64,000 nt of DNA, from positions 131,980,539 through 132,044,538 of the forward strand of contig CAXKWD010000006.1 of NCBI GenBank assembly GCA_964059195.1, in the 5' to 3' direction. How positions within the stretch are numbered: the first letter of the stretch is position 1; every line of letters starts with the position of its first letter. The notes beneath the pieces were generated by a model. That model did not search any database. It saw only the letters and a program-made list of their open reading frames with translations, and had not been told where the DNA came from. This DNA is from Ectobius pallidus (lineage: Eukaryota; Arthropoda; Insecta; Blattodea; Ectobiidae). Shown in pieces: positions 1 to 11,760 of this stretch. The position numbers and the translations under genes were made by a program.

Positions 1-185
1 AATACATAGAACATGGTATTCATAAGGCACTGTAAATAGTTGTATTCTAGTTTAAAGTAGTTAGTTTGAAGTTTTAGTACCAAGTTTAATAGTTTATAGG
101 CTATAAGTAGGATAGCAAATATTAGGTTTTCAGTTTACACAGAATGTAAACTTTTCTGCTAAAAAAATAAGTATTTTTTGTATAT

Positions 186-1463
186 GGGTGATTCTTCAAA
201 TACGGGAAAATTTGTGTTCCGGAGTGATATTTCCCTTCAAATTCAACTTTAAAAAAAAATTAAAATAAAAGTTTGTTTCTACTACTTCCATACTACAACT
301 ATCACATTGAAATGTCACTAACTTTACATTCTGATATTCCAAAATCGAATTTAATTCAATGAAATGTCATCCACATGCCCTGTCCCAAACCTCGGTTTTG
401 TATATTCTAATGCATTTTTCCACAAAACAAAATGTTATTTCCTTTTCAACGTTTTTCCTGTCAATGAGTATGAATGTGTGAAGAATATTAACCCCTAAAA
501 AATAAAATGAAATAAAATTGTCACCCCACCTAATGAACATAAAGAATGTCCCAAGGGTTTTTGGTCATCCACATGGCTGAAAAGAATGGAATTTTTTCTG
601 CAGAAATGAGAAATTTGTATAACTGGCAACAGTGTTAGAAAGCCAACAGGGCAGCTTGTGGTTGAATTGTAAGGTTCAATTTTGCTTGCTTACAAACAGT
701 TTAGGATTAACAAAGGACTTTGCATCATTTTCAAGGAAAGCGTTTTTATTCCCCGTCATTAACATGGCTTCTAGAAAGTAGGCAGAAAGTGAATATTTAT
801 TAATTTTGATTATGCACTATGATAAACCTTCCAATTCAAAGTACTTGACTGAAGTTGAGCTTACAGAGGTTTAGAAATGGCTTGCTGAGACCACTTGAAC
901 TCCTTTTTTGTCATCCACATGCCTGATTTTTGTGTCATCCACATTCTCATGAAGGGGTATGTGGATGACTCTCAAGTCATGTAGATGATAAATATAGGAT
1001 ACTACAGTATTGTGTTTGCGGTGTCTGTGACCTGTACTTAAGATCTTAAAACTGATTAAATAAATTTCTGTTTGATTCCCCCCTCCCCCAAAACCATAAA
1101 AACACAGTCTCGTTAAAATTACATTAATTCCGGAGTATGCACACAAATTTGCAAATTTGGTGCAAAATCAACTGAAGTATGCTGAGAAAAATATGAAATC
1201 ACATAAAGAAAAGCAGATTGTTGCCAAAGTTAGTCATTAATGTGGCCTTCTGCCATCCACATGTACATGAATGTCATTCACATGGCTTTAAAAAAATTAA
1301 TAAATTAAAATAAATAAAAATATGAACATTTAAGCTCTGCTGGTGTCACATTATAATCAAGTAACCCCTGAAGTATTTTAGTGATTTTTTTGAGATTTTT
1401 TAAACAAAGTAAAAAATTTGGATTTTACACACTCCAAATTTTCCCGTATTTGAAGAATCAGCC
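186..1463. mobile_element. Non-autonomous DNA transposon with iterated internal motif (element E1)
   Basis: The ends form a 29-bp terminal inverted repeat: 186-214 starts GGGTGATTCTTC, and 1435-1463 read on the other strand starts GGCTGATTCTTC, with a single difference. Both ends are flanked by ATAT (182-185 and 1464-1467), a 4-bp target duplication. No transposase frame is visible. The interior repeats GTCATCCACATG exactly at 366, 564 and 910. One- or two-mismatch copies lie at 934, 1252 and 1273, and reversed copies at about 958 and 978. The termini resemble those of the element at 11761. The superfamily is not assigned; 4-bp A/T duplications would fit Sola-like elements. Confidence 0.85.
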
Positions 1464-1467
1464 ATAT

Positions 1468-2372
1468 AGGCCTACGCGTATTATGTATTTTACTATCTCC
1501 CTTAAGTTTTAAATTTTATATTGGTAAGGTAGCAGAAAGTAGTCTGTTTTGAGTTTAAACTCATTATAAGGTTTATTGCTAGAAAGTAACACTTCATGTG
1601 TAGGCTATAATATTTTATATTAGGCCTATGTAGTGAACTATAGTCTTAACAAGCAAGAGCAAAATATGGTTACAATAAAAGGAGATTCATTAGTATTAAT
1701 TATGGCAATTTCGCTTGGGAATAATTAATAAGACACACAGAAAACTGTTAACTTCTTAGTTTCTTTTAAATTTTATTTTAAATTATATAGGATGAATTCA
1801 ATAGACCTATAATTATTAAAAACTAATAGATCGAATCTGATCCCCGTTATCATTTTTCAGAATCTTTGCAGAATAGCCTACGGTAGGCTATTTAACAGAA
1901 CTGTACGAGTTCTCAGAATAAGCGGAAATGGTCTACAAGAAGAAATAAGACGCTTGGCCGCGTGTCGAGAGGCAAAGTTTGAAATTCGAACCTGAGGAAG
2001 TAGGAGGTCCTGTCACTGGTCAAGACAGATAACGAAGTCAAGCAGTCTGCTTTATTCTGCAAGAGGGAAAAACAGCTAACGATCTCCTCCTGAAGGAAAA
2101 ACAAACAAACTTCTTCACGATACAGATTTTATTGAGATAATATGAAGGAAGATGTGAAAATTATAACCTGTAATCCTTCGCTTTATTATAAAAATACACG
2201 ATTTTAGAAATAATCCTGAGGTAATTATTCTGAAGAGCTGTAAATTTAAGAAATTTATTAAGTTTATTATAAATATATATTTTTTTTATTAACATTTCCT
2301 TCGTAGTATTGCTGTAAATAAATGCAAATTATTTTTAAAATATTTGTACTTTTATTTAGCGTATTTATATCA
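1468..2372. other. Unassigned AT-rich sequence
   Basis: No frame, RNA gene or repeat recognised. A less AT-rich patch at 1900-2110 stands out from its neighbours but shows no recognisable protein in any frame. Confidence 0.5.
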
Positions 2373-2497
2373 ATTTATGCTTGTTTTTATGCAGTTAAGA
2401 AACTCTTATCTTCCCGTCTTCTGTCCAGAAATCTAAAAATACAAAATTATAAAACTATTATCCTGCCGGTTGTACAATATGAATGTGAGACACTAGG
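2373..2497 (+). pseudogene. RTE-like LINE reverse transcriptase C-terminal segment, part 1
   Basis: Frame + reads ACFYAVKKLLSSRLLS followed by YKTIILPVVQYECET. This is the region of an endonuclease-reverse transcriptase polyprotein just downstream of the RT domain, where the family usually has L-P-V-V-x-Y-G-C-E-T-W. The match stops at 2497, exactly where a different repeat (GCCCGCGGCTTCGCCC) begins. The next expected residues reappear at about 3270, so this is the 5' half of a copy interrupted by about 770 bp. It is a dead, 5'-truncated fragment. Family assignment rests on remembered motifs. Confidence 0.7.
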
Positions 2498-2790
2498 ATG
2501 TGCCCGCGGCTTCGCCCACGATAATTAATTGAAAAATTAGAAATTAATAGTATAGTAATTATTAAAGCATTATATTTATTAACACTTGCACGCGAATCAT
2601 TCTTAAACTAAACCATTAATAATTAATGAAACAGCTAAAATTCCGACTTTAGAGTACATTCCACGATTAGAAATTGCCACCTGGGAAAACGATCTCAGAT
2701 TCGATTATGCAGTTCCAAAGATAGTGAACCACTGCCTTCTAAACTGTATAGGCTAATTCTCGTGCGTAATTCTCGAGACGGCGGTGGATA
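2498..2790. repeat. Interspersed repeat with GCCCGCGGCTTCGCCC head, copy 1
   Basis: From GTGCCCGCGGCTTCGCCC to about TAATTCTCGAG this stretch closely matches 49944-50230. Shared internal blocks include AGTACATTCCACGATTAGAA and GATCTCAGATTCGATTATGC. A second, diverged copy of the head (GTGCCCCCGGCTTCGCCC) lies at about 2962. Similar heads are common at repeat boundaries in insect genomes. I cannot tell the class. It sits inside the split LINE. Confidence 0.75.
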
Positions 2791-3269
2791 ATACGTATTG
2801 TTTTTCAACTGTTTGTTGACAGATGAATGAAATGTGAATTTTATTTGATAGATTCAGTGTAATTTTCAGAAATTATATAATTTTTCAAGAGAAGGAGTGA
2901 TTGATTTGGATTATTATTATCAGCGATATTTCAAGAGTTAAATCATCAATATTTTACTGCTGGTGCCCCCGGCTTCGCCCGCCATTATTCATTGACTCCA
3001 GGATTTTTAAGAAAATCACACTGGTAGATTATTAAAAATGTTTGTGGTTCAGAGCTATGAAAATTGTAAGTAAAAATAAAATTAGAATATTTGTTCATTG
3101 TGTTCATTTCACTTAGGCCTTATATACTAAAGAAACGGGTTTCCTTCCTAATTTTGTAGTCGTCATGAAAGTTTAGACTGCGAGAGACGAACATCGCCGA
3201 GTATACCCGATGTCTCACGAAGCGGGCGAGCAAGCACGCTATTTAGGGCCGTTGAATTGTATAAGAGTA
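2791..3269. other. Rest of the insertion splitting the LINE
   Basis: AT-rich sequence holding the second GCCCCCGGCTTCGCCC head at about 2962-2978. Otherwise nothing recognised. It lies between the two halves of the RTE-like LINE. Confidence 0.4.
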
Positions 3270-3742
3270 GATGGTCGCTTACTCTTCGAGAAGAACATAA
3301 CCTAAAAGTGTTCGAGAACAGGGTGCTTAGGAAAATATTTTGACCTAAAAGAGATTAAAATGGGGACTGGAGAAAACTGCATAATGACGAGTTCATAACC
3401 TGTACTCTTCACCTGATATAGTAAGTGTAATTAAATCACGAAGGATTAAATGGGCTGGACATGTTGCATGCATGGAGGAAATGCATATCTCAAAAGTATT
3501 GAATTGGAGACCCGAAGGTAAAAGACCACTTGGAAAACCTAGACATAGGTGGGAGGACAATATTAGGATAGATTTAAGAGAAGTGGGATTTGACAGGGCG
3601 GGTTGGGTGGAGTTAGCACAGAATAGGGTTGAATGACGGGCTCAGGAAAGCGCGGCAATGAACCTTCGGGTTCCATAAAATAGATAATATTCCTTAAGCT
3701 TACTGAGGAATTGTCTATTGCCATTGATTAAGTAAGTAAGTA
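3270..3742 (+). pseudogene. RTE-like LINE polyprotein C-terminus and 3' tail, part 2
   Basis: Frame + reads KVFENRVLRKIF, then stops, then after a one-base frameshift near 3400 reads SVIKSRRIKWAGHVACMEE, KRPLGKPRHRWEDNIRIDLR and ELAQNRVE, a stop, and NLRVP before TAA. This is the typical C-terminal tail of RTE-type endonuclease-reverse transcriptases (I-K-W-A-G-H-V-A-x-M; G-K-P-R-x-R-W). At least three in-frame stops and one frameshift show it is dead. It ends in a short GTAAGTAAGTA tail at about 3730-3742, as expected for a LINE 3' end. Part 1 is at 2373-2497. Confidence 0.85.
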
Positions 3743-3860
3743 TATAAATTTCTGAACTGCCTCCGACCACGAGGATGTGCTCATTCGAGTGGCGTGTTAA
3801 TGAACAAATAATGTGGAAAAATTGTAAAAAACATCTTTCATGTGTTCAAGACAATAAAGT
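3743..3860 (+). repeat. LINE 3' UTR-like repeat, copy 1
   Basis: The block TTTCTGAACTGCC, then CGACCACGAG, TCATTCGAGTGGCGT, TTAATGAA and GTGGAAAAATTGTAAA closely matches 24670-24785. It also shares the CCGAxCA.GAG ... TCATTCGGGTG hairpin with the LINE tail at 44195-44230. I infer it is the 3' end of a LINE, inserted directly behind the tail of the RTE-like copy. Confidence 0.7.
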
Positions 3861-4771
3861 AACTTCCAAATTTCAACACCCTTTAAAAGAATAAGAAAAG
3901 GAAACAAGGGCTGGTAGAACATTTTATTTCTTACCATCTCGTTGTAGGAAAAAAAGAAAGTAACATAGAAATCGCGCTATTTGATCTCAAAACATGAAAC
4001 CAATTTTAAGCGGAAGGATACCTGAAAAGGTACACAACTGCGCTTAGAATTAGGCAAATGATCTTGAAACCACGCTACGTAGACCTACTACTGTCCAACA
4101 GGGCGTGGAGTACTCAGGCCTAGCCTATATTTGTTTGATTAGTGTCTGACTATGCGAAGAAATGTGTTCACCCACTGTACAGTCGTTTCTTTTTCTTTTA
4201 CCTTCTCGTCTGATAAACTCACGATGGATTTTACTCAAGAACTTGCATTTTTCAAAAAAGTTGTTTATAGACTATGCAGATCTATAACAAAACATTGCAA
4301 TTATTTTAAATTAACATTTCAATTCGTTTAAGAAAATGTCCATATAATTCATTTTTCGTGTAATTTGGAAAAATAAATTGTAATTGTAAAAAAAAAAATA
4401 TATATATATGTCAGTTTTTCAGGTTTGCACGAAAATATTTTATTTTACTCAGATGTAACCTGAAATGGACCATGGGTGGTAAATAGTGGTATAACAGTTT
4501 AACAAGTATTTCTGTCCCATATGTGATACCCTAGTTTGGAATACTGCTTCTGATCCCCATCCCAGTCATTTCTCAGAGCACACCCCATCCCCAAAGTGGG
4601 TTGATTCTCTGTTCTGTCACCAGATGCCGCCAACTTCCAATACAAGAACCCATCTGTTTAAGAATATTTTAAGATGCGTTTGGATTTAATAAAAATAACG
4701 ATTACTGGCATGGATATCCTTTCATCTAATTCACATAGTGAAGTGCAAAAAAATGCCTTAACGTACGATTA

Positions 4772-4774
<3 letters not shown>
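3861..4774. other. Unassigned sequence
   Basis: No coding or mobile signal recognised. Some GC-richer sequence occurs at 4440-4680, just upstream of the TTA microsatellite. It could be an unrecognised retroelement tail, but I see no motif to prove it. Confidence 0.4.

Positions 4775-4826
<52 letters not shown>
4775..4826. repeat. (TTA)n microsatellite
   Basis: About 17 perfect TTA units. Confidence 0.95.
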
Positions 4827-6462
4827 GTCTTGTTTAACTAGTGATTTAAAGATTTCAAGGATTTACTATTTATCACAATATACTTCATTCATATTATTCA
4901 GTTTGCCGGTAATCCGTTAGCCTAACTTATTATTAGCCGATTATTGGATATTGACCTTATATTGAACAGTTGCAAAATGCCTTGTAAGGATTACATTTTG
5001 ATTGGTTTGAAAATTGTAACAACAAAAAAATACTCAATTTGAGGATAAGTGTGGACAATTGACTTTGTATATCTAAGGTTGACTATAGTTAAATTCATAT
5101 ATTTGCATTTTATTTGTGACGTAGAAATTGCCTCCAAATCATTTAACTGTCTATAGTATATACAAGGATGTACTACTGTATATACAAGAAAGTGTTTATA
5201 ATTAATTCCATTGTATAAAAATCAATATAGGATATATAAGGGCTTCGAAAAAAGAATCAAATCGCTACTCTACCTAGGTAGATTATAAAATTATCTAAAT
5301 ATTTTAAAAGCTTGCTGAACGTTGTGTGTTTTAAAATAAACCAGCTATTTTGATGAGACACATCATCAGTCTCATTTAACAACCGTAAGACCATGGCAAC
5401 AATTTGTTAAGATATAAAAAAAATTCATACACAGTCATTGACGCGTGCTCAGTGAAGTCGTTTCGCTGAATTTATTTTCAAACCTGGACGGAGGGTGTTG
5501 ACATTGGCAATGACAGTACAGCAGGGAGGATACGGAGGGGTAGGTATGGCATCTGCATCCTCCCCATTGTCCATCTCTACATGGAGGGGTAGAGTTTGAT
5601 AAAGCACCTGGAATATGCTCGGTAGTTTATAAAGTTGTACAAAGAGGAGGAGACAGTCCTATGACATTTGCGTCATCCCCATCGTGAAAAGAGTCTTTCC
5701 CATTTTGTCCTTTAAACAATTATTTCTTTTATTATAAAGAATGATTGTAGGTAGACACTCAACAGCTAACACCCCCTACTGGTAGGCATTATAACTAGCA
5801 TCTCTATTATCCTGTGCCGTGAACTATCCATAATCTCTGGTTATTCAATTATACAGGGGTTGCCAAATGCTTAAATCATAACTAAGCCTGTTTTATTATT
5901 GTATACTGAGTGCAATAAAACTGTAGATGAACTTTTTGAATAGTAGAGGGTTAAGATTTAAGACAATTTGCAAACTAAGGGATTTAAGAAGTGAATCGAC
6001 TTTTAAGTGTATGGGAAAGACGTGATTTTATAACAAGAAAACGCTTATGCAAACCCGACTCCTCTTGGAAAGGAAGGTTAACTACATGTTTAAGCGTTCG
6101 CATACAGGAATGAACGGCTGCAGTCATAAGAGCAATGTGCACCATCAAGAACATCACATCACTAAAGCTCCAAATAACCATGAGACTGTTCGATACAGTA
6201 ATCACACCATACAAATATCTACATATGGGAAAGAATTTATATGGAATAATATGGACTACACCGACATGGAGAAACTTGAAAAGGTGAAAGTAAGATTTTT
6301 TAAAAAGAGCCATTGGATCAAGCAAATAGGTCTATGCACCAAACAGAATGGTCTACATGCTGATCAGAGAAACCTTCTTCCTGGAAGATTGAGACACAGG
6401 ATGATACTACCAGCCACAGGACCATATAACGAAGCAGTAGCTCGATGGGAGCGGAATTATAA
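4827..6462. other. Unassigned AT-rich sequence
   Basis: Nothing recognised. Overlapping open frames on both strands at 5984-6541 run into the ATT microsatellite and show no domain. Confidence 0.4.
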
Positions 6463-6507
6463 ATTATTATTATTATTTTTATTATTATTATTATTATTTT
6501 TTTTTTG
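6463..6507. repeat. (ATT)n/T-rich microsatellite
   Basis: Interrupted ATT repeats followed by a T tract. Confidence 0.9.
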
Positions 6508-8514
6508 CAACGAATGCCATGGTGAACAGAGAGTGGACTAACAGCAACCAACCACTAAGATCCGCAATCATAGAACTTGCGATACATCGACACAAAATTT
6601 GCAAAAATAAATTCCACATAAAAATGAACAATGCTTGAGTAAAATATGTGATCAATAGTGTGGACTATATCATTTCTGTGCAAAAAGGGATAGGAACGCT
6701 AAGTGAACTCATAAAAGAAAGTACACGCTCATTCGAGTTCATTTTATTTATTATTATTTAGGCACATAAGATATATATAAGGAACGAACCTATGTTCTTT
6801 GGGTCCAGTTGAAAACATGCCAACTACTCACCCACTGAGGAAAGACCTAGTTTAAAAACTATATGAGTAAATTCTAATTGGAAAACTATTCTAGGCCTAA
6901 TAGTTTTCAAGCACTATGTTACCTTTCATTTTTTTAAATCTGAACATTTAGAAGTATTTCTAAATAACTGACTCCCATAAGAACTGAAGAACTTATCAGT
7001 AAGAGAGTAAGGGGTCACGCACATATAAGCACCCCTCCCATACCACCGCATAAAAGGATTTCGTTACAAAACATTCCATTTTGATTTAGGGGAAACATCA
7101 ACGACACATCATCGGCAGTAGAAAGCGACTAGAATACCAAATGAAATTCCAGCAGCGAGAATGGAAGTGAAAAAATAATGAAATATTTCAGGACATATAC
7201 CTCTAAAAACGATGTGCTGAACAATTGGAACATCTAAATTCCACCTCCCTATTTCCATCTCTTTATGGATGGGTCAGGATAAATTGTGAATGGTTACTGC
7301 TTTGGAAGCTTAGTTGTGTTCGCATAAAAACATATGTGTATGGGAATGGATGGTGAGGGATTGCAAAACCCGGTTGGTGGCTGGTGTGATGATAATAAAC
7401 CCATCAGTGACAACAATAGCAAAGTGTGAACTCGCGTAGGGTGGGGGAACAGTTACTGGCATTATCTTCGCGCTGGTGAATCTTCAAAGCCCAGCGGGGT
7501 CATAAGTAGAGTACATGTTACACCCCCAAACCATTCTGTAATGCTCAGGATAGGCTATTCTCCTGTTAACAGGGATGCACATCATGTATCCTCATATGTA
7601 ATCATATGCTTCACTTGTGAAAGACTTGAAGTGACGCAGAACTTTCAGAAGTCTTCTATGTACATTTGTAGCTTGCCTTTTCAAGGCTGAATTTATACAT
7701 TATTATAAGCAATCATCAAATGAAGTCATCGGTGTGATCTAAGTATGAAATCAATAGGGAGTATTTCAGTAGAATAGCTGGTTTCTATGAAAGACAATCA
7801 TAACACATGATTAAAAATCCTCATACTTTACTTAAAACATTGGTCTATAAATATTATATTTCTGCTTTTATACTGTTTTTAGAGTATGCTATCACTTACG
7901 TTTGAAATATGATATACTTCAAACCTGAAAATAAATTTCGGTTTCAAATTTTATTTGAATATATAATTTTTTTCTAATATTAATTAATTAAATTCGTGTG
8001 TTTAGGACTACCTATTAGACAATTCTGTACAAGATTATACCCCTTTTGTTTACGGGATGCTGTTGCTAGCGGATCCTACTGTACATATACGTAGATTCGA
8101 ACAACAACAAAAAAGTTGCCGCGGTTATAGGCCTAACTCTGAGTTCATGATTAAAAATGTGTTAGTTTCGATACGTAGTTAACTATAAACTTCTCAATCA
8201 CACGACGACTTCACTTTACAAATCTTAGTCAAAGCTAGTGAACACAAAAGAGGTGTAAATTAATATGTAAATACTTATTGGAATAAATTACTTATAAAAT
8301 GAAGTTGAATTAATTAATGATTAACATAGATTTTGGATAAGCCAACAAGCCTAATTGGAAATTAAAGTAGCTGAATTGATATAATAACGCCAACAAAGAT
8401 TAAATAGTACTAATTACTTATGGAAAGAAAATTTATTTAAAATATTTAGAATGCATGATTTGGTCGTTAATTTGATCTATGGAATAAAAGTATTACAAGT
8501 TAAAAATATTCTTT
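6508..8514. other. Unassigned sequence
   Basis: No frame above background, and no tRNA-like or inverted-repeat structure recognised. Confidence 0.4.
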
Positions 8515-8674
8515 TTACAGTCCAAGGAGGCCCTAAGGGTTCCAGGAGCATGAGGCTCCCTATTTTTTTAAGACATCTGGCACATGATGGTGGTAAGATT
8601 GTCCGCCTTGCGCACCAGCCGTATTTGCCCCCAGGATGCTCCTGGCAATTATTTCTGTTAGAGGCAGAATGACG
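8515..8674 (-). mobile_element. SINE fragment (family of 54080), antisense, 3' part only
   Basis: Read on the minus strand this matches the body of the full-length SINE at 54080-54391: TCTGTTAGAGGC, GCTCCTGG, GCGCACCAGCC, GGTGGTAAG, TTTTTTAAGACATC, GGTTCCAGGAG and GGAGGCC appear in order on the + strand. The tRNA-like head is missing, so this is a truncated old copy. Confidence 0.85.
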
Positions 8675-10549
8675 TACCGTATGTTACACTTTTATGGGAA
8701 GTAGCCTATGTCTTTGAGCACTAAAGTGCTTCTATCTTGTGTACAAATATTATTTAAGATACCTCGGAGTTTTTCAAGAATCTCTGTGCTTCACTATTAT
8801 CAAAATCCCACCACCGCTTGAAGAGACCGTGGGAAGAATGCCTTCACAGACTGGAAGAGATAAAATTAAGAAGAGGGGACTAATTCAATTAAAACATGAA
8901 GTGAAGGATGAACAAACAAATACGTTTCTGAGCATATGGAATATCTTATGGAATAATATCTTCAATAATATCTATATTCATTTACATAATAGTATATTCA
9001 ATGCACAATAGAATTTGCACTGCCTAATATAAATTATTCTGTATAATGTTGCGATTTCTGACTACAGAAAACCACTTTCTTACAAATTTCCCTGGCTCCC
9101 AAAATTTTGCTTTTCTTATTAATACACTTTCATTCTTCCCATACTCTTTTCTTCTTGCCGACTGCACCATGTTACATCTTTATTTTTTACATAAATATCT
9201 TCATGGCAACCATAACCTACATTAATGTCAAGTCTCCAGCAACGAAAATTATTTGTGTAGTTATTACTATAGCAACCGGATTTATTATGCTTTACAGCAG
9301 TACAAATTATGCTTTCCATATTCATTATGCTTTTATTAATTTTTGAAAGTAATTTTTAAATCGTGCATTATTTTGGTAATCTTTCGTACAGAAATCAACG
9401 CACTTGTAAATTTTAATGGAAATTTTTAGTGTGAAATTATCAATTATTTTGATTGGTGGATATAATTTGATATTATTTTATGACTATCAAATTGTTGTAT
9501 GGTTAGTTTGAATAGTTTTACCGGCTCACTTCACAAATTTACTTCACTGTATTAATAAGTAAAGGGAGGCATGATTTGAGATTTATTCATTTATAGAGAG
9601 GATTTTAGACAAACACAATGTATTTCAAAATTCAAACAATTAATATCTTACACTGAAAGCAGGAAGGATTAGTAAGGTATAATATAAGAATTTTAACAGT
9701 TAGATGTAGACCTAAAATATAATAACAAATAACATGCCAATAGATAAAATATAAGTAAGTAAATAAATCTAGATATGTTTACTTTAATTTTGCTGATAAA
9801 CACAGCGAAGTCCTTGCTCCCAAATACTGTGGGGGCGAGATCCCTACTTCTAAATATTGAGGAGGCAGAAAATGGCTACCTTACTCCCCAGAGTCGGCGC
9901 CTATGATGTTTTATACTTTATTTTTGTGAATTACGCTTTAATATGCTTTTAAAAGCTGCATATATATAGGCACATCACTGTCACATTCAAAGATAAGGTA
10001 CCTACCATAGGTGTAAAATTCTATTAAGCTTTTAATGCTTTTTGGTTGCTGTAGTTATTACAGCTGAAATATTATTCCTGACTCGCTTTGATCCATACTT
10101 TATAAAGAAAACTGGCAGAATGAATCAGTATAACTGATAGGAAAGGATTATGGCGTAATGAAAGAACGGCATTAAGTGTGGCATCACACACGCATACACG
10201 CACACTGACGTGATCGGAGTAATTACATTTCAGAGCAATCAATGCTTTTCCGTGTGTTTTTGTGTTCTGCCTCATTTCATCAAGTTCCTCAGGTCTTATC
10301 ATGCACTGCGCCTCCTTATCTCCCGCCGGGTAGAGGGGAGGAGAGGGAGCGCTGATTGATCCAGACACGTACGCTATCTTACTTCGCTAAGTCCTTATTC
10401 GTGTACTTAATTAAAAGTGATGCCTTCCCAGCGGTGCTTCTACTGCTATACCACTGAATGCTGAATATACACGCTTTCATGAAGATCTTCTATTTACCTT
10501 GTATTTAGACTTAGACTGATTTTACTTTAAAAGGCGTCAAAATTTGACA
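8675..10549. other. Unassigned AT-rich sequence
   Basis: Short open frames at 8739-9011 and 9107-9346 look like chance frames in AT-rich DNA. The latter is opposed by another frame on the minus strand. Nothing else recognised. Confidence 0.4.
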
Positions 10550-10557
10550 CTACTTAT

Positions 10558-10885
10558 CATAGGCGTACCGAGGGGGGGGGGGTTATGGGGGTTTGAACCC
10601 CCCCCCCATTGATTAAAAAAAGGAAAATTGTATAATTTTGTTAAGTCTGCCCATAAATTACTTAATACAAGTATAAAGCGTAGGAAGCTTAAAACTCGTT
10701 ATTTTGCGTCTTAATTTTTAAAATTTTCCGGGGGCAGACCCCCGGAAGCTTAAAACTCGTTATTTTGCATCTTAATTTTTAACATTTTCCGGGGGAGGGC
10801 CCCCGGACCCCCCTCTCCCTGGGGGGTATTCCATACCCCCCAGACGTTATAACCCCCCCATATGATCGTCCTGGTTACGCCTATG
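10558..10885. mobile_element. hAT-type MITE, CATAGGCGTA ends
   Basis: The left end CATAGGCGTACC and right end GGTTACGCCTATG form an inverted repeat. An exact 8-bp duplication CTACTTAT flanks it (10550-10557 and 10886-10893), the hallmark of hAT insertion. The subterminal regions are runs of G (left) and C (right) that can fold on each other. Inside, a block of about 60 bp (GAAGCTTAAAACTCG ... TTTTCCGGGGG) is repeated in tandem at about 10685 and 10745. No coding capacity. Confidence 0.9.
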
Positions 10886-10893
10886 CTACTTAT

Positions 10894-11756
10894 TGAAGTA
10901 CAGATATTGTAAATAGTTGTATAATATGGACTAATCTGTAACGAAGCCTAAATACTAGGGCAAGACATTTGGTATTTTGCATAATTTTTTATATGAAGGT
11001 GGAAAGATATCTCGAATATAATTATACAAATGTATATCATCAAATAATTTACTATACAGTATAAGGAAAATTTGTTTTTGTATCATTTTGCATTTTTCGT
11101 CGTTTTCAAGAGATTGGTCATTTTTGGGATTCCCAGGCCGTTTTCGTATTTTTATAGTTTATTTACAAAGAGTCACATTACCTTATATTTTGAATTTTTA
11201 CGATTATTTCTGTTTTATTGCATGGCTATTATAAACTATAAGCAAATAACTACCACAAATAACTCAACACACAGGATACAATGCAGCATAATTGGTATCC
11301 AATTTTTTAAGGAATGCGTGTTCTGTACTCTACTATATTTCTAAGGAAACGTATAGTGGAGATACTCATTACCTTGAGAATCTCCGACAAGTTTTTATCT
11401 TTCATTTCAATTTAAATGTAATGTTAACAGCCACTATAGTTTGAGTTTTAGCAATAAAGAATTAAATATTTTTTATTTCATTTTAAATGGCACATATTTG
11501 CTAGGTGCAATTTGAAGGGCATGTCAATTCTGAAATAGTTTTTTTTCCACAAAGAGTGTTCAAATACCATTGATTTAGGCCTACTTATTTCGTTAGTAAC
11601 AAAATAACAGTCTGTTAGTAAATTTATATATAATTCACTGTCGTCAATTGCTCTCTAAAATCAGCTCATTACTTTTAAAAATCAATTAAAGAGAGAATGG
11701 ATAATTTTTTCAACTTATTATTTTTTTTATTTTTTTTTTAAATAATTTTAGGTCAT
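10894..11756. other. Unassigned AT-rich sequence
   Basis: An open frame at 11072-11344 is very rich in F, Y and I, as expected from base composition. No domain seen. Confidence 0.4.
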
Positions 11757-11760
11757 AAAT

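Noticed and set aside
1913..2104. Possible exon in a GC-richer patch
   Set aside because: No recognisable protein in any frame and no convincing splice signals.
6047..6541. 164-codon open frame
   Set aside because: It ends in a microsatellite-encoded leucine/phenylalanine run, is opposed by other frames and has no recognisable domain.
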